Shown: positions 1 to 6,818 of the stretch, piece after piece
Layout: every line of letters starts with the position of its first letter
Numbering within the stretch: position 1 is the stretch's first letter
NCBI GenBank assembly: GCA_003577365.1
Contig: QEUY01000013.1
Location: 1-14,903, forward strand
Source of the DNA: Chloroflexota bacterium
GTDB lineage: Bacteria; Chloroflexota; Anaerolineae; Caldilineales; Caldilineaceae
Length of the DNA: 14,903 bases
Direction: 5' to 3'
The notes under the pieces: generated by a model
Told to the model about the DNA's origin: nothing
What the model saw: the letters and a program-made list of their open reading frames with translations, nothing else
The model's database searches: none
Made by a program: the position numbers and the translations under genes

Positions 1-1
1 C

Positions 2-448
2 CACGCCGCGGCGCGGCCGCTGCTGGAGATCCTGCGCGGCAGCCAGGATGAGGCGATCCGCATGGAACTGGCGCTGGCCCTGGCGCGGCTGGTGGGCGAT
101 GAACGCCATTTTGTGCAGTTGGCGCGCAGCGTGCGCGACCAGCCGGGGACGGCATCGGCGCAGGCGCTGGCGGCGGCGCGCCGGCAGTTGGCAAAGATGC
201 AGGGCCGCAACCTTGGCGCGGATGTCGACCTATTGGCGATTGAAGATGCATTGGCGCGCGAACAACTGGACGCAGGCGCGCAGGCGTTGGGGCTGTGGCT
301 GAGTGAAGCCGAGTGGGCGCGCTATGGGGCGGTGGGGTGTGAGGTGCTGCTGCAGGAGGCCGCCTGGCGGATGCAGCGCGGCGGCGCCAGGCGCAGAGAG
401 TATCTGCTGCTGGCGCTGCACACGCTGGCCGTCGGGCGGGAGGATTGA
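2..448 (+). CDS. C-terminal part of a helical, HEAT-repeat-like protein (5' end outside window)
   Basis: The frame is open from the first complete codon of the window and ends at TGA 446-448, leaving 148 residues of a longer protein. The visible part is rich in Ala, Leu and Arg and reads as paired amphipathic helices, for example 'LLEILRGSQDEAIRMELALA' followed by 'LARLVGDERHF', which resembles HEAT or armadillo-type repeats. No catalytic motif, signal peptide or membrane segment is visible. A first Met occurs at base 62, but the same frame has good coding character upstream of it, so this is read as an internal Met of a truncated gene. It converges on the amidohydrolase gene with only 33 bases between the stops, and no clear terminator is seen there. 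The function is not recognised; the HEAT-like reading is an inference from composition. Confidence 0.6.
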   Translation, partial: HAAARPLLEILRGSQDEAIRMELALALARLVGDERHFVQLARSVRDQPGTASAQALAAARRQLAKMQGRNLGADVDLLAIEDALAREQLDAGAQALGLWLSEAEWARYGAVGCEVLLQEAAWRMQRGGARRREYLLLALHTLAVGRED

Positions 449-481
449 CGCACTCAGGCGCTATGGATAGGGGATGCCCGC

Positions 482-1450
482 CTAGATGCCGGGATACCAA
501 GCCTGGGCATTGGCGGTATAGAGCTTGTCGAGCACGGAGGGCGACAGCCCCAGGCCGGTGGTCGTGTAGCCGCGCACAGTGACCTCGGTCGTGCCTTCGA
601 GATAGGCGAAGTGGGTGCGGTAGGTCTCGGCCAGAGGGGCAAGGGCGGCGGCACGCTCTTCTGGCGGCAGGGCGGCGGGCGCGGTGCGCATCACGACATC
701 GGTGCCGAAGAGGATGCGGTCCTGGTAGCGGTCGAAGAAGGCGCGCACTTTGTCTGCCGGCTGGCGTGCCAAGTTGCCCAGGCGGGCGGAGATGTCTACG
801 GCGAAGTTGGGATAGCGGTCGAGCCGCGCCGCGACCTCGTCCACGTCATGTTCCAGGCTGCCCAGGTGCGCGCCGACCACGCGCAGCGCCGGGTGTTTTT
901 CCATCACACGGTCGCGCGCTGCGATCAGCGCGGCATGGGAAGGAACCTCTGGCCGGTTATACATATGCCACTGTGGGTTCTGGCTGTAGTAGCTGTAATG
1001 CGGGCCGGAGGGGTCGAGCGGCTGCCAGCAGGCCAGCGGCTCGGCGATATGCAGCAGCAGCGTGCGGCCTGCCGCGGCCACAGCGTCGAAGATGGGGTCA
1101 AAGATCGGGTCGTCGATGGTCAAGTAGCTGCCGTCGGGCCGCCTTTCCTCCATGCCGATGTTTTTCCAGACCTTGCACGCCACCGCACCGGCGGCAAAAT
1201 CCTCTTCTAGCCCACGGATGGCGCTGGCGGTGTAGGTGGGGTCGTCGAAGCGGGGCAGGTCGATGCTGGTGCACCAGGCAAAGCGCGTTGGGTGTGCGCG
1301 CGCCAGGCTGCGATAGCGTTCGGCCTGGTTGCGCCAGGGGTCATCCGGCCCATGGACAAAGCTGATGTTGAGCAGTTTCAGGTCGAATTCGGCCAGCAGG
1401 GCGAGGAATTCGGGGCTGTCATCGCCATAGTGGATATGGGCGTCGATCAC
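482..1450 (-). CDS. amidohydrolase family 2 (ACMSD-type) metal-dependent hydrolase
   Basis: The product is 322 residues, a TIM-barrel metal-dependent hydrolase of the amidohydrolase-2 family, which also holds ACMSD-type decarboxylases and lactonases. Visible metal-site signatures are D-A-H-I-H near the start (H5, H7), a Lys in 'CKVWKN' (K93), 'LLLHIAEP' (H134), 'VGAHLGS' (H195) and 'FGTDVV' (D251). The C-terminus 'YTANAQAWYPG' matches the usual end of the family. The start chosen is GTG 1448-1450, preceded by a perfect AAGGAG at 1457-1462 with six bases between; it puts HxH right at the N-terminus, as is normal. The frame extends upstream to a TTG at 1531 without a good ribosome site. The gene lies 92 bases after the SDR gene on the same strand and is probably co-transcribed with it, perhaps also from the internal promoter at 1518-1546. 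The substrate cannot be told. Confidence 0.85.
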   Translation of the reverse strand: MIDAHIHYGDDSPEFLALLAEFDLKLLNISFVHGPDDPWRNQAERYRSLARAHPTRFAWCTSIDLPRFDDPTYTASAIRGLEEDFAAGAVACKVWKNIGMEERRPDGSYLTIDDPIFDPIFDAVAAAGRTLLLHIAEPLACWQPLDPSGPHYSYYSQNPQWHMYNRPEVPSHAALIAARDRVMEKHPALRVVGAHLGSLEHDVDEVAARLDRYPNFAVDISARLGNLARQPADKVRAFFDRYQDRILFGTDVVMRTAPAALPPEERAAALAPLAETYRTHFAYLEGTTEVTVRGYTTTGLGLSPSVLDKLYTANAQAWYPGI

Positions 1451-1517
1451 GGCAGGCTCCTTCAGGCTCAGGGATGGCAGGGTTACGCGCGGCAGATGGC
1501 CGCGGGGGCAGAGCCGA

Positions 1518-1546
1518 TATTTATCGGCCAATATTCACGGGGTCAA
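1518..1546 (-). promoter_or_regulatory. possible internal promoter with palindrome before the amidohydrolase gene
   Basis: On the minus strand TTGACC (1541-1546) is followed after 17 bases by TAAATA (1518-1523). The -35 matches consensus at 5 of 6 positions, the -10 at only 3. A 14-base palindrome, CCGATA-TT-TATCGG at 1514-1527, covers the -10, and two AATATT motifs (1530-1535, 1544-1549) flank the spacer. The -35 overlaps the SDR stop codon. The AT-rich patch stands out in a GC-rich gene pair, which supports a regulatory role, but the promoter call itself is an inference. Confidence 0.35.
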
Positions 1547-2394
1547 TATTGAAGGTCCACTTCGTCGCGCGGCTGGGGGACGAGGATGTCATCGCGCCAG
1601 CGTTTGCGGAAGGAGGGGCGCACGAGTGCTTCGGGTGATTGCAGCGTAAGGCCGCCGTCCGCCGTGAGCACGATGCCGGTGACAAACGAGGCTTCGTCCG
1701 AAGCGAGGAAGAGGGCGACGTTGGCGATCTCCTCCGGCGTGCCGTAGCGGCCCAAGGGATAGCAGTCGCGGGAGAGCGCGTCCTCCAGCGGGTCGCGGGC
1801 GATACGCTCGCGCTCGCGTTCGCCGACGATCTGGCCGGGGGCAATGGCGTTGCAGCGAATGCCGTCGCGGCCATAGTCCAGGGCGATGCTGCGTGTGAGG
1901 GCGTTCAGCCCGCCCTTGGCCGCGCCGTAGAGGCCAAAGAGCGGGTTGGTAATCGTGGCGTTGACGGTGGAGATGAAGACGATCGAGCCGCCGCCCTGCT
2001 GCTGCATGTGGGGGATGCAGTGTTTGGCCCCCAGCCACGGCCCGCCCAGGGTGACGGCCAGCCCGCGGTCCCATTCCTCCTGGGTGAACTCGACGGCGCG
2101 TTTGAGAAAGCTCTGGGCGGCGTTGTGGACGAGGATGTCGATCTTGCCGAATTCGGTCAAGGCCGCGGCGGTCATCGCTTCCCAGGCCGCAGCGTTGGCG
2201 ACATCGCCCATGACTGTGGCGACGCGACCACCGGCGGCGCGGATATTGGCCGCAGTCTCATCCAGTTTTTCGGCGCGGCTGCGCGTATTGATGACGAGAT
2301 GCGCGCCTTCTTGAGCAAAGCGCAGCGCGGTCGCCGCGCCGATGCCGCCCCAGGCCGCGCCTGCCACAATGGCTACCTTGTCTTTGAGTCGCAT
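1543..2394 (-). CDS. short-chain dehydrogenase/reductase (SDR, FabG-like)
   Basis: The 283-residue product is a classical SDR, an NAD(P)-dependent oxidoreductase acting on an unknown alcohol, ketone or sugar in the cytoplasm. The N-terminal nucleotide loop is 'AGAAWGGIG' (11-19), one residue longer than the plain TGxxxGxG form. Further marks are D64 in 'MGDV', 'HNAA' (90-93) in place of NNAG, the catalytic S142, and Y156-x-x-x-K160, followed by 'APGQIV' and 'TADGG' near 244-248. A tail of about 35 residues follows the fold and may serve oligomer contact. The position of the structural Asn of the catalytic tetrad appears to hold Thr (T115 in 'AVTLGG'). ATG 2392-2394 has GGAGG at 2400-2404, five bases away. 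It is the first gene of a two-gene unit with the amidohydrolase, behind the promoter at 2442-2470. A catabolic role is inferred from the pairing. Confidence 0.9.
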   Translation of the reverse strand: MRLKDKVAIVAGAAWGGIGAATALRFAQEGAHLVINTRSRAEKLDETAANIRAAGGRVATVMGDVANAAAWEAMTAAALTEFGKIDILVHNAAQSFLKRAVEFTQEEWDRGLAVTLGGPWLGAKHCIPHMQQQGGGSIVFISTVNATITNPLFGLYGAAKGGLNALTRSIALDYGRDGIRCNAIAPGQIVGERERERIARDPLEDALSRDCYPLGRYGTPEEIANVALFLASDEASFVTGIVLTADGGLTLQSPEALVRPSFRKRWRDDILVPQPRDEVDLQY

Positions 2395-2417
2395 GGATTC
2401 CTCCGTGGGTGCAGTTG

Positions 2418-2439
2418 GTTGATGCGAAGTTGATGCGAA
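2418..2439. repeat. perfect tandem 11-bp repeat, candidate operator
   Basis: Two exact copies of GTTGATGCGAA lie head to tail at 2418-2428 and 2429-2439. They sit just downstream of the minus-strand -10 (2442-2447), across the expected transcription start and leader of the SDR gene. An 11-base period is about one helical turn, so both copies face the same side of the DNA, which is typical of tandem operator half-sites. The sequence is seen directly; the operator role is inferred. Confidence 0.55.
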
Positions 2440-2441
2440 TG

Positions 2442-2470
2442 AGTATAGTCGCCGTGCGGTGAATGCTCAA
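2442..2470 (-). promoter_or_regulatory. sigma70-type promoter of the SDR-amidohydrolase unit
   Basis: Read on the minus strand, TTGAGC (2465-2470) and TATACT (2442-2447) are separated by 17 bases. Transcription would begin near 2435, giving a leader of about 40 bases before the SDR start at 2394. The match and spacing are good, and no other candidate lies closer. Confidence 0.6.
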
Positions 2471-2482
2471 TTTGGCACATTG

Positions 2483-2508
2483 GGATGAACCACAAGGATG
2501 AACCGCAA
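2483..2508. repeat. tandem 13-bp repeat leading into a purine-rich tract
   Basis: GGATGAACCACAA (2483-2495) is followed directly by GGATGAACCGCAA (2496-2508), with one mismatch. After it, 2509-2593 is strongly purine-rich on the plus strand (many A, G, GA and AGA runs) and contains no ORF. The 'ACCGCAAGGTACGCAAAG' style resembles intergenic repeats common in several GC-rich phyla, so this may be a decayed dispersed repeat. The rest of the 2395-2707 gap holds only the two divergent promoters. Confidence 0.5.
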
Positions 2509-2594
2509 GGTACGCAAAGAAGACAATGGAGACAAAGAATAGGGGAGAGACAGAGTAAGGAAGAGGCAGAGTCCGGAGGAAGGCGGCAGGCAGT

Positions 2595-2623
2595 TTGACA
2601 GGCGGCACCCCCTGGGGTAGAGT
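2595..2623 (+). promoter_or_regulatory. sigma70-type promoter for the GNAT / Gfo-Idh-like / MBL genes
   Basis: A perfect TTGACA (2595-2600) is followed after exactly 17 bases by TAGAGT (2618-2623). Transcription would start near 2630, about 78 bases before the GNAT start codon. No equally good promoter is seen in front of the three genes that follow, so this may serve the whole plus-strand run to 6619. Confidence 0.65.
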
Positions 2624-2707
2624 GCAGAGCATCGACCTGCTAGTCCGGGCCTCCCTGATCCACGATGATACCTGCCGTGCCGTCGATGTCACGCCGAGCG
2701 GTGTGCT

Positions 2708-3121
2708 ATGTCTCAAGCTGAGTCCCCACCTGAGATCATCTTGCGCCTTAACCCTCCGGTCGATAACCAGGCGCTCGACGACCTGTTTGCCGTATCGTGG
2801 CCGCGCCATCGCCCCTACGATTTTGGGCGCGAACTCGAGCACGCACTCTGCTATGTCTGCGCCTATGCGGGCGAGCGTTTGGTCGGCTATGTCAGGGTGG
2901 CGTGGGACGGCGGCGTGCATGGCTTTCTGCTGGAGCCGACGGTGCATCCGGCCTATCGCCGCCGCGGCATCGGCATGGCGTTGGTGGCCGAGGCACGGCG
3001 ACAGGCGGTCGCGCATGATCTAGAGTGGCTGCATGTCGACTATGAGGCGGAGTTGGACCACTTCTACAAAGCGTGCGGTTTTGTGCCGACCCTGGCCGGT
3101 TTGATCCGGCTGCGGGAGTGA
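2708..3121 (+). CDS. GNAT-family N-acetyltransferase
   Basis: The 137-residue product is a single-domain GCN5-related acetyltransferase, which moves an acetyl group from acetyl-CoA to an amine. The acetyl-CoA-binding motif A is clear: beta strand 'FLLEPTVHPAY' (73-83) leading into 'RRRGIGMALV' (84-93), the usual R/Q-x-x-G-x-G/A loop. A motif-B-like 'FYKACGFVP' (119-127) follows, as in most family members. The length is a little under the usual 140-160. ATG 2708 is used; the ribosome site (GAGCGGT region) is weak. It is the first gene after the promoter at 2595-2623 and lies 69 bases before the first Gfo/Idh-like paralogue, so it may be co-transcribed. The substrate is unknown and cannot be inferred from neighbours. 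Confidence 0.85.
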   Translation: MSQAESPPEIILRLNPPVDNQALDDLFAVSWPRHRPYDFGRELEHALCYVCAYAGERLVGYVRVAWDGGVHGFLLEPTVHPAYRRRGIGMALVAEARRQAVAHDLEWLHVDYEAELDHFYKACGFVPTLAGLIRLRE

Positions 3122-3190
3122 ACCCTTCGCCAACCTGATCGATCCTCAGCCGCCCTCAAGACATCCCAATCACCTACAACCGAGGAGCCT

Positions 3191-4384
3191 ATGTCCACAC
3201 GTCCCAAGATCGCTGCGATCGTGACTGAGTATCGCAAGTTTTCGCACGCGCAGCACATCGTCGACCGTTTTTTGGAGGGGTATGGCTGGGAGGGCCGCCA
3301 TCATCGGCCCGCCATGGACCTGGTGTCGCTCTACGTGCATCAGACGCCGGAGAACGATTTGAGCCGTGAACGCGCCGCGCGCTTCCCCAGCATGACGATC
3401 TATCCTACCGTGGCGGATGCGCTCACGCTGGGCGAGTCCGACCTGGCGGTGGACGGGGTGCTGCTGATCGGCGAGCATGGCGATTACCCCAAGAACGCCA
3501 AGGGACAGAAGCTCTACCCGCGCTATGAACTCTTCCGCGAGATCGTGGCGGTCTATCGCACGACGGGCAAGAGCGCGCCGGTCTTCAACGACAAGCATCT
3601 CTCGTGGCGCTGGGAGTGGGCGATTGAGATGGTCGAGACGGCGCGGCAGATGGGATTTGCGCTGATGGCCGGGTCGTCGCTGCCGGTCACATGGCGTATT
3701 CCCTCGGTGGACCTGCCGTGGCAAGCCGGGGTGGAGGAAGCGGTCTGCCTAGCCTATGGCGGCGTGGACAGCTATGACTTTCATGCGCTGGAGACGCTGC
3801 AGTGTATGGTCGAGCGGCGGCGCGGCGGCGAGACCGGGGTCAAGTGGCTGCAGGCGTACCGGGGGGAGCAGTTTTGGGAGGCGCACGCCGCGGGCATCTG
3901 GTCGCGCGACCTGTTTGAGGCGGCGCTGAGCCGCAGCCATACGCTGACCCCAGCGCGCGCCGGGTTCAACAACATCTTTCCGACGCGCGACGAAATGGCC
4001 GAATTGGTCAAAGACCCGATTGCCTATGTCTATGAGCATGAGGACGGGCTGCGCTGCAGCATGATCCTGCTCAACGGGCTGATCCAGGACTTCAACTTCG
4101 CGGCGCGGCTGGCGGGGCGCGAGACGCCGTTTTCGACCCAGATGTATCTGCCGATGCCGCCGGCGCGCACGACGCTGGCGAACTTCTTTTCGCCGCTGGT
4201 CAACCATATCGAGCAGTTGTTCCTGACGGGCCGGTCGCCCTATCCGGTCGAGCGCACGCTGTTGACAACCGGCTTGGTCGAGGCGGGCGTCGACAGTTTG
4301 GACCAAGGCCAGCAGCGCATCGCGACGCCGCATTTGGCGGTGCGCTACACGCCCGACGCGGCCTCGACGTTCTGGCGCACCTAG
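3191..4384 (+). CDS. uncharacterised Gfo/Idh/MocA-like protein, paralogue 1
   Basis: This 397-residue protein is not matched to a named family from memory, but its order of motifs follows Gfo/Idh/MocA oxidoreductases: a first strand 'PKIAAIVTEYRK' (5-16), a variable loop, 'YPTVADAL' (71-78), 'VDGVLLIGEHGDYP' (87-100), a Lys-containing 'FNDKHLS' (132-138; K135) where the family has E-K-P, then a helix and 'LMAGSSLPVTWR' (158-169), and a C-terminal half with 'GGVDSYDFHALE' (190-201; H198), the place of the family's catalytic His. The usual GxGxxG dinucleotide loop is absent. There is no signal peptide or membrane segment. GAGGAG (3182-3187) precedes ATG with a short gap of three bases. It is followed 68 bases on by a paralogue of equal length. 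The fold assignment is an inference; the function is unknown. Confidence 0.75.
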   Translation: MSTRPKIAAIVTEYRKFSHAQHIVDRFLEGYGWEGRHHRPAMDLVSLYVHQTPENDLSRERAARFPSMTIYPTVADALTLGESDLAVDGVLLIGEHGDYPKNAKGQKLYPRYELFREIVAVYRTTGKSAPVFNDKHLSWRWEWAIEMVETARQMGFALMAGSSLPVTWRIPSVDLPWQAGVEEAVCLAYGGVDSYDFHALETLQCMVERRRGGETGVKWLQAYRGEQFWEAHAAGIWSRDLFEAALSRSHTLTPARAGFNNIFPTRDEMAELVKDPIAYVYEHEDGLRCSMILLNGLIQDFNFAARLAGRETPFSTQMYLPMPPARTTLANFFSPLVNHIEQLFLTGRSPYPVERTLLTTGLVEAGVDSLDQGQQRIATPHLAVRYTPDAASTFWRT

Positions 4385-4452
4385 GCGGGGCGCGGCGTCT
4401 TCGGCAAAGTTTTCCGTTCTGCACCTCTCCCATCCAGCAAGGAGTGTGGTTC

Positions 4453-5646
4453 ATGGCTGTGCAATCTGCGCCAAAGCGGCTGGCCGTCTTGGCGACTGTC
4501 TATCGGGCGCGCTCGCACGCCCAACATTTTTGTGATCGGTTTGTCGTGGGCTATCCCTATCAAGGACGATGGCACCGGCCCAATACGGAGATCGTCTCGC
4601 TCTATGTAGACCAGCACCCGGTGAATGACCAGAGCGTGGACCGGGCGCGCGAGTTCGGGTTTGACATCTATCCGAGCGTGGCGGAGGCGCTGCGCTGCGG
4701 CGGCGACCGGCTGGCCGTCGACGCCGTGCTGATCATGGCCGAGCATGGTGACTACCCGCGCAACGAGAAGGGGCAGATCCTCTATCCGCGCTATAACTGG
4801 TTCAAGGCGTGCGTGGCGGTCTTTGAACAGGATGGGCGCGCTGTGCCGGTCTACAACGACAAGCATCTTTCTTACAGCTTTGCCAAGGCCAAGGAGATGG
4901 TAGATGACAGCCGGCGGTTGGGCTTCCCCTTTTTGGCCGGGTCGTCGCTGCCGGTGACGTGGCGGCTGCCGGACGTGGACCTGCCGCTGGGCTGCGAAAT
5001 TGAGGACGCGCTGATGGTGGGCGTCGGCGGGTCGGACCCGATGGACTATCATGCGCTGGAGGCGATGCAGTGCATGGTCGAGCGGCGGCGCGGCGGCGAA
5101 AGCGGCGTGGCCGCGGTGCAGATGGTCGAGGGCGATGCGGTCTGGCAGGCGGGCGAGGACGGGCGTTGGTCCAAACGGCTGTTGGAGGCGGCGCTGTCGC
5201 GCAGCGATTCGCCCTTGGGGCTGACCGAGGTGGACGGCAGGACGCAGGACTTGCTGGGCAGCGGCGAGCTGCGGCGTCTGGTCGAGAATCCGGCGGCCTA
5301 TTTCGTCGAGTATACAGACGGGCTGAAGGCCACGCTGCTGATGCTCAACGGCGCGCTGCACGATTTCTGTTTCGCCGCCCAGCTCGCGGGCCAGCCGGAG
5401 CCGGTCTCGGCGCAGTTCTTCCTGACGCCAGGCCCGAACGTGACCTATTCGGCCTGTCTGGTCTCTAAGATCGAGGAGATGATCATGAGCGGCGTCGCGC
5501 CCTATCCGGTTGAGCGCACGCTGCTGGTCAGCGGGATGTTGGAAAGCTGCCTGACCTCACGGCTGGAGGATCACCGGCGCTTGGAGACGCCGCATCTGGC
5601 GGTGCAGTACCAAGCGCCTGCCACGCCACAGTACGCACGCGAGTAA
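4453..5646 (+). CDS. uncharacterised Gfo/Idh/MocA-like protein, paralogue 2
   Basis: Also 397 residues and collinear with its upstream neighbour along the whole length. Shared blocks are 'SHAQHF' (21-26), 'YPSVAEAL' (73-80), 'VDAVLIMAEHGDYP' (89-102), 'YNDKHLS' (134-140; K137), 'LAGSSLPVTWR' (161-171), 'HALEAMQCMVERRRGGESGV' (200-219; H200), 'YPVERTLL' (351-358) and 'ETPHLAVQY' (378-386). As in paralogue 1, the first strand 'LAVLATVYRARSHAQH' lacks a GxGxxG loop. The ATG at 4453 is chosen over an in-frame GTG at 4444 because AAGGAG (4439-4444) lies eight bases before it. The pair has clearly diverged (many substitutions outside the shared blocks), so this is an old duplication kept for a reason, perhaps a heterodimer or two related substrates. 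The MBL gene follows 19 bases later. The function is unknown. Confidence 0.75.
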   Translation: MAVQSAPKRLAVLATVYRARSHAQHFCDRFVVGYPYQGRWHRPNTEIVSLYVDQHPVNDQSVDRAREFGFDIYPSVAEALRCGGDRLAVDAVLIMAEHGDYPRNEKGQILYPRYNWFKACVAVFEQDGRAVPVYNDKHLSYSFAKAKEMVDDSRRLGFPFLAGSSLPVTWRLPDVDLPLGCEIEDALMVGVGGSDPMDYHALEAMQCMVERRRGGESGVAAVQMVEGDAVWQAGEDGRWSKRLLEAALSRSDSPLGLTEVDGRTQDLLGSGELRRLVENPAAYFVEYTDGLKATLLMLNGALHDFCFAAQLAGQPEPVSAQFFLTPGPNVTYSACLVSKIEEMIMSGVAPYPVERTLLVSGMLESCLTSRLEDHRRLETPHLAVQYQAPATPQYARE

Positions 5647-5665
5647 ACGTATAAGGAGGAAGCAC

Positions 5666-6619
5666 ATGGAAGTTGCGCCGGGGATCCATCGCATCGAAGC
5701 GCCCCTGGGCGACCGCTTTGTCTGTGTTTACCTGCTGGTGGGGGAAGAGGCCGTGTTGGTGGTGGACAGTGGAATCGACAGTACACCGCGCGACTATATC
5801 GCCCCTTATCTGGCCAAGATCGGGGTCGAGCCGGGGCGCATCCGCTATGTGCTCACCAGCCACGCCGACTATGACCATGTGGCGGGCAACCGCTCGCTGG
5901 CCGAATTGGCCCCGCAGGCTGTGTTGATGTGCCATACGCTTGACCGTCTGCTGGTGGAGGATTTGGAGCGCATCATCCGCGAACGCTATGAGGAACTAGG
6001 GCCGGGGCACGGCTTTTATGAGCGAGAGGAAGGCAAGGCGGCCATGCGCGCCACGTCGCGCACGCTGCCGGTGGACGTTGCGCTCAGCGGCGGCGAGGAG
6101 ATCCGGCTAGGGGCTGACTGGCGCGTGGCGGTGTGGCACACGCCGGGGCACAGCCGCGGCCATGTGACGGTGCATGATCCGCGCAGCCACAGCTTGATCA
6201 TCTGTGACGCGGCGCTCTATTACGCCGTGCTGCGCAAGGACGGCAGCCCCGCTTTCCCGCCGACCTACCGCTATGTGGAAAGCTATCTATCCACGCTGCA
6301 GCGTCTGCAAGCCGCGGCTCCCAGGCTGCTGTTGACCAGCCACTACCCGGTCTATGCGGCGCAGGAGGCGCAGGCGTTTCTAGCCGAGAGCCGGGCGTTT
6401 GTGGAGCGGGTGGACGCGGCGCTGCTGGCCGAACTGCGCCAGGCGGCGGCGCCGCGCACCCTCCAGGAATTGGTAGCGGCCTTGGGGCCGCGCTTGGGGG
6501 AGTGGCCGGCGGAGGCAAACGCGGCGCTGTCGCAGCCGTTGATCGGGCATCTGGAGCGGTTGACAGCCTATGGCCTGCTGCAGATGCCGAACCGCTCCAG
6601 TTGGGTTATGGCGGCGTAG
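5666..6619 (+). CDS. metallo-beta-lactamase-fold hydrolase
   Basis: The 317-residue product has the MBL alpha-beta/beta-alpha fold with a C-terminal helical extension. Metal-site signatures are 'TSHADYDHVAGN' (64-75), 'WHTPGHSRGH' (157-166; H162), 'ICDAALY' (179-185; D181) and 'TSHYPVY' (224-230; H226). In the first signature the family's HxHxDH is HxDxDH (H66, D68, D70, H71), a variant that may change metal content or chemistry. The C-terminal 230-317 region is helical and resembles the winged-helix-like tail of RNase-Z/glyoxalase-II-like MBL proteins. A strong AAGGAGGA (5653-5660) stands five bases before ATG. It is probably the last gene of the plus-strand unit, 19 bases after paralogue 2, and its last 14 bases overlap the convergent 70-residue ORF. 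A hydrolytic step on a small ester, lactone or thioester is plausible but unproven. Confidence 0.85.
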   Translation: MEVAPGIHRIEAPLGDRFVCVYLLVGEEAVLVVDSGIDSTPRDYIAPYLAKIGVEPGRIRYVLTSHADYDHVAGNRSLAELAPQAVLMCHTLDRLLVEDLERIIRERYEELGPGHGFYEREEGKAAMRATSRTLPVDVALSGGEEIRLGADWRVAVWHTPGHSRGHVTVHDPRSHSLIICDAALYYAVLRKDGSPAFPPTYRYVESYLSTLQRLQAAAPRLLLTSHYPVYAAQEAQAFLAESRAFVERVDAALLAELRQAAAPRTLQELVAALGPRLGEWPAEANAALSQPLIGHLERLTAYGLLQMPNRSSWVMAA

Positions 6620-6818
6620 CCGCGCCTGCTAGGCGGTGGCGTGCCCAAATGCCGCCGCCCGCGAGCAGCGCCAGCCCAAAGACCAGCGCATATTCCAGCG
6701 CGGGGATCAAGGCGAGATCACGCCAGACCAGGAGGCCGCGTGCCGGTACAGCCGCCGCAACCGCGGCCAGATAGACGAACACTGTAGCCCATCTGCCCCA
6801 GGAGGGCAATAGGATCAC
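6606..6818 (-). CDS. small two-helix membrane protein
   Basis: A 70-residue ORF from GTG 6816-6818 with two hydrophobic stretches, about residues 11-28 ('ATVFVYLAAVAAAV' core) and 40-58 ('ALEYALVFGLALLAGGGIW' core). The GTG overlaps the TGA of the upstream membrane gene (GTGA at 6815-6818), which points to translational coupling. The 3' end runs 14 bases into the convergent MBL gene. No family is recognised. Translation is supported mainly by the coupling and the membrane-protein character, so it could still be a chance frame. Confidence 0.55.
   Translation of the reverse strand: MILLPSWGRWATVFVYLAAVAAAVPARGLLVWRDLALIPALEYALVFGLALLAGGGIWARHRLAGAATPP

Noticed and set aside
482..1531. Longer amidohydrolase start at TTG 1531
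   Set aside because: No ribosome site is present there, while GTG 1450 has a perfect AAGGAG at six bases and places the HxH motif where the family has it.
4381..5361. 326-codon minus-strand ORF opposite paralogue 2
   Set aside because: It lies antisense to a clearly conserved protein that is also collinear with its paralogue; long antisense frames are expected at this GC content. Composition is Arg/His/Gln-rich with no motif.
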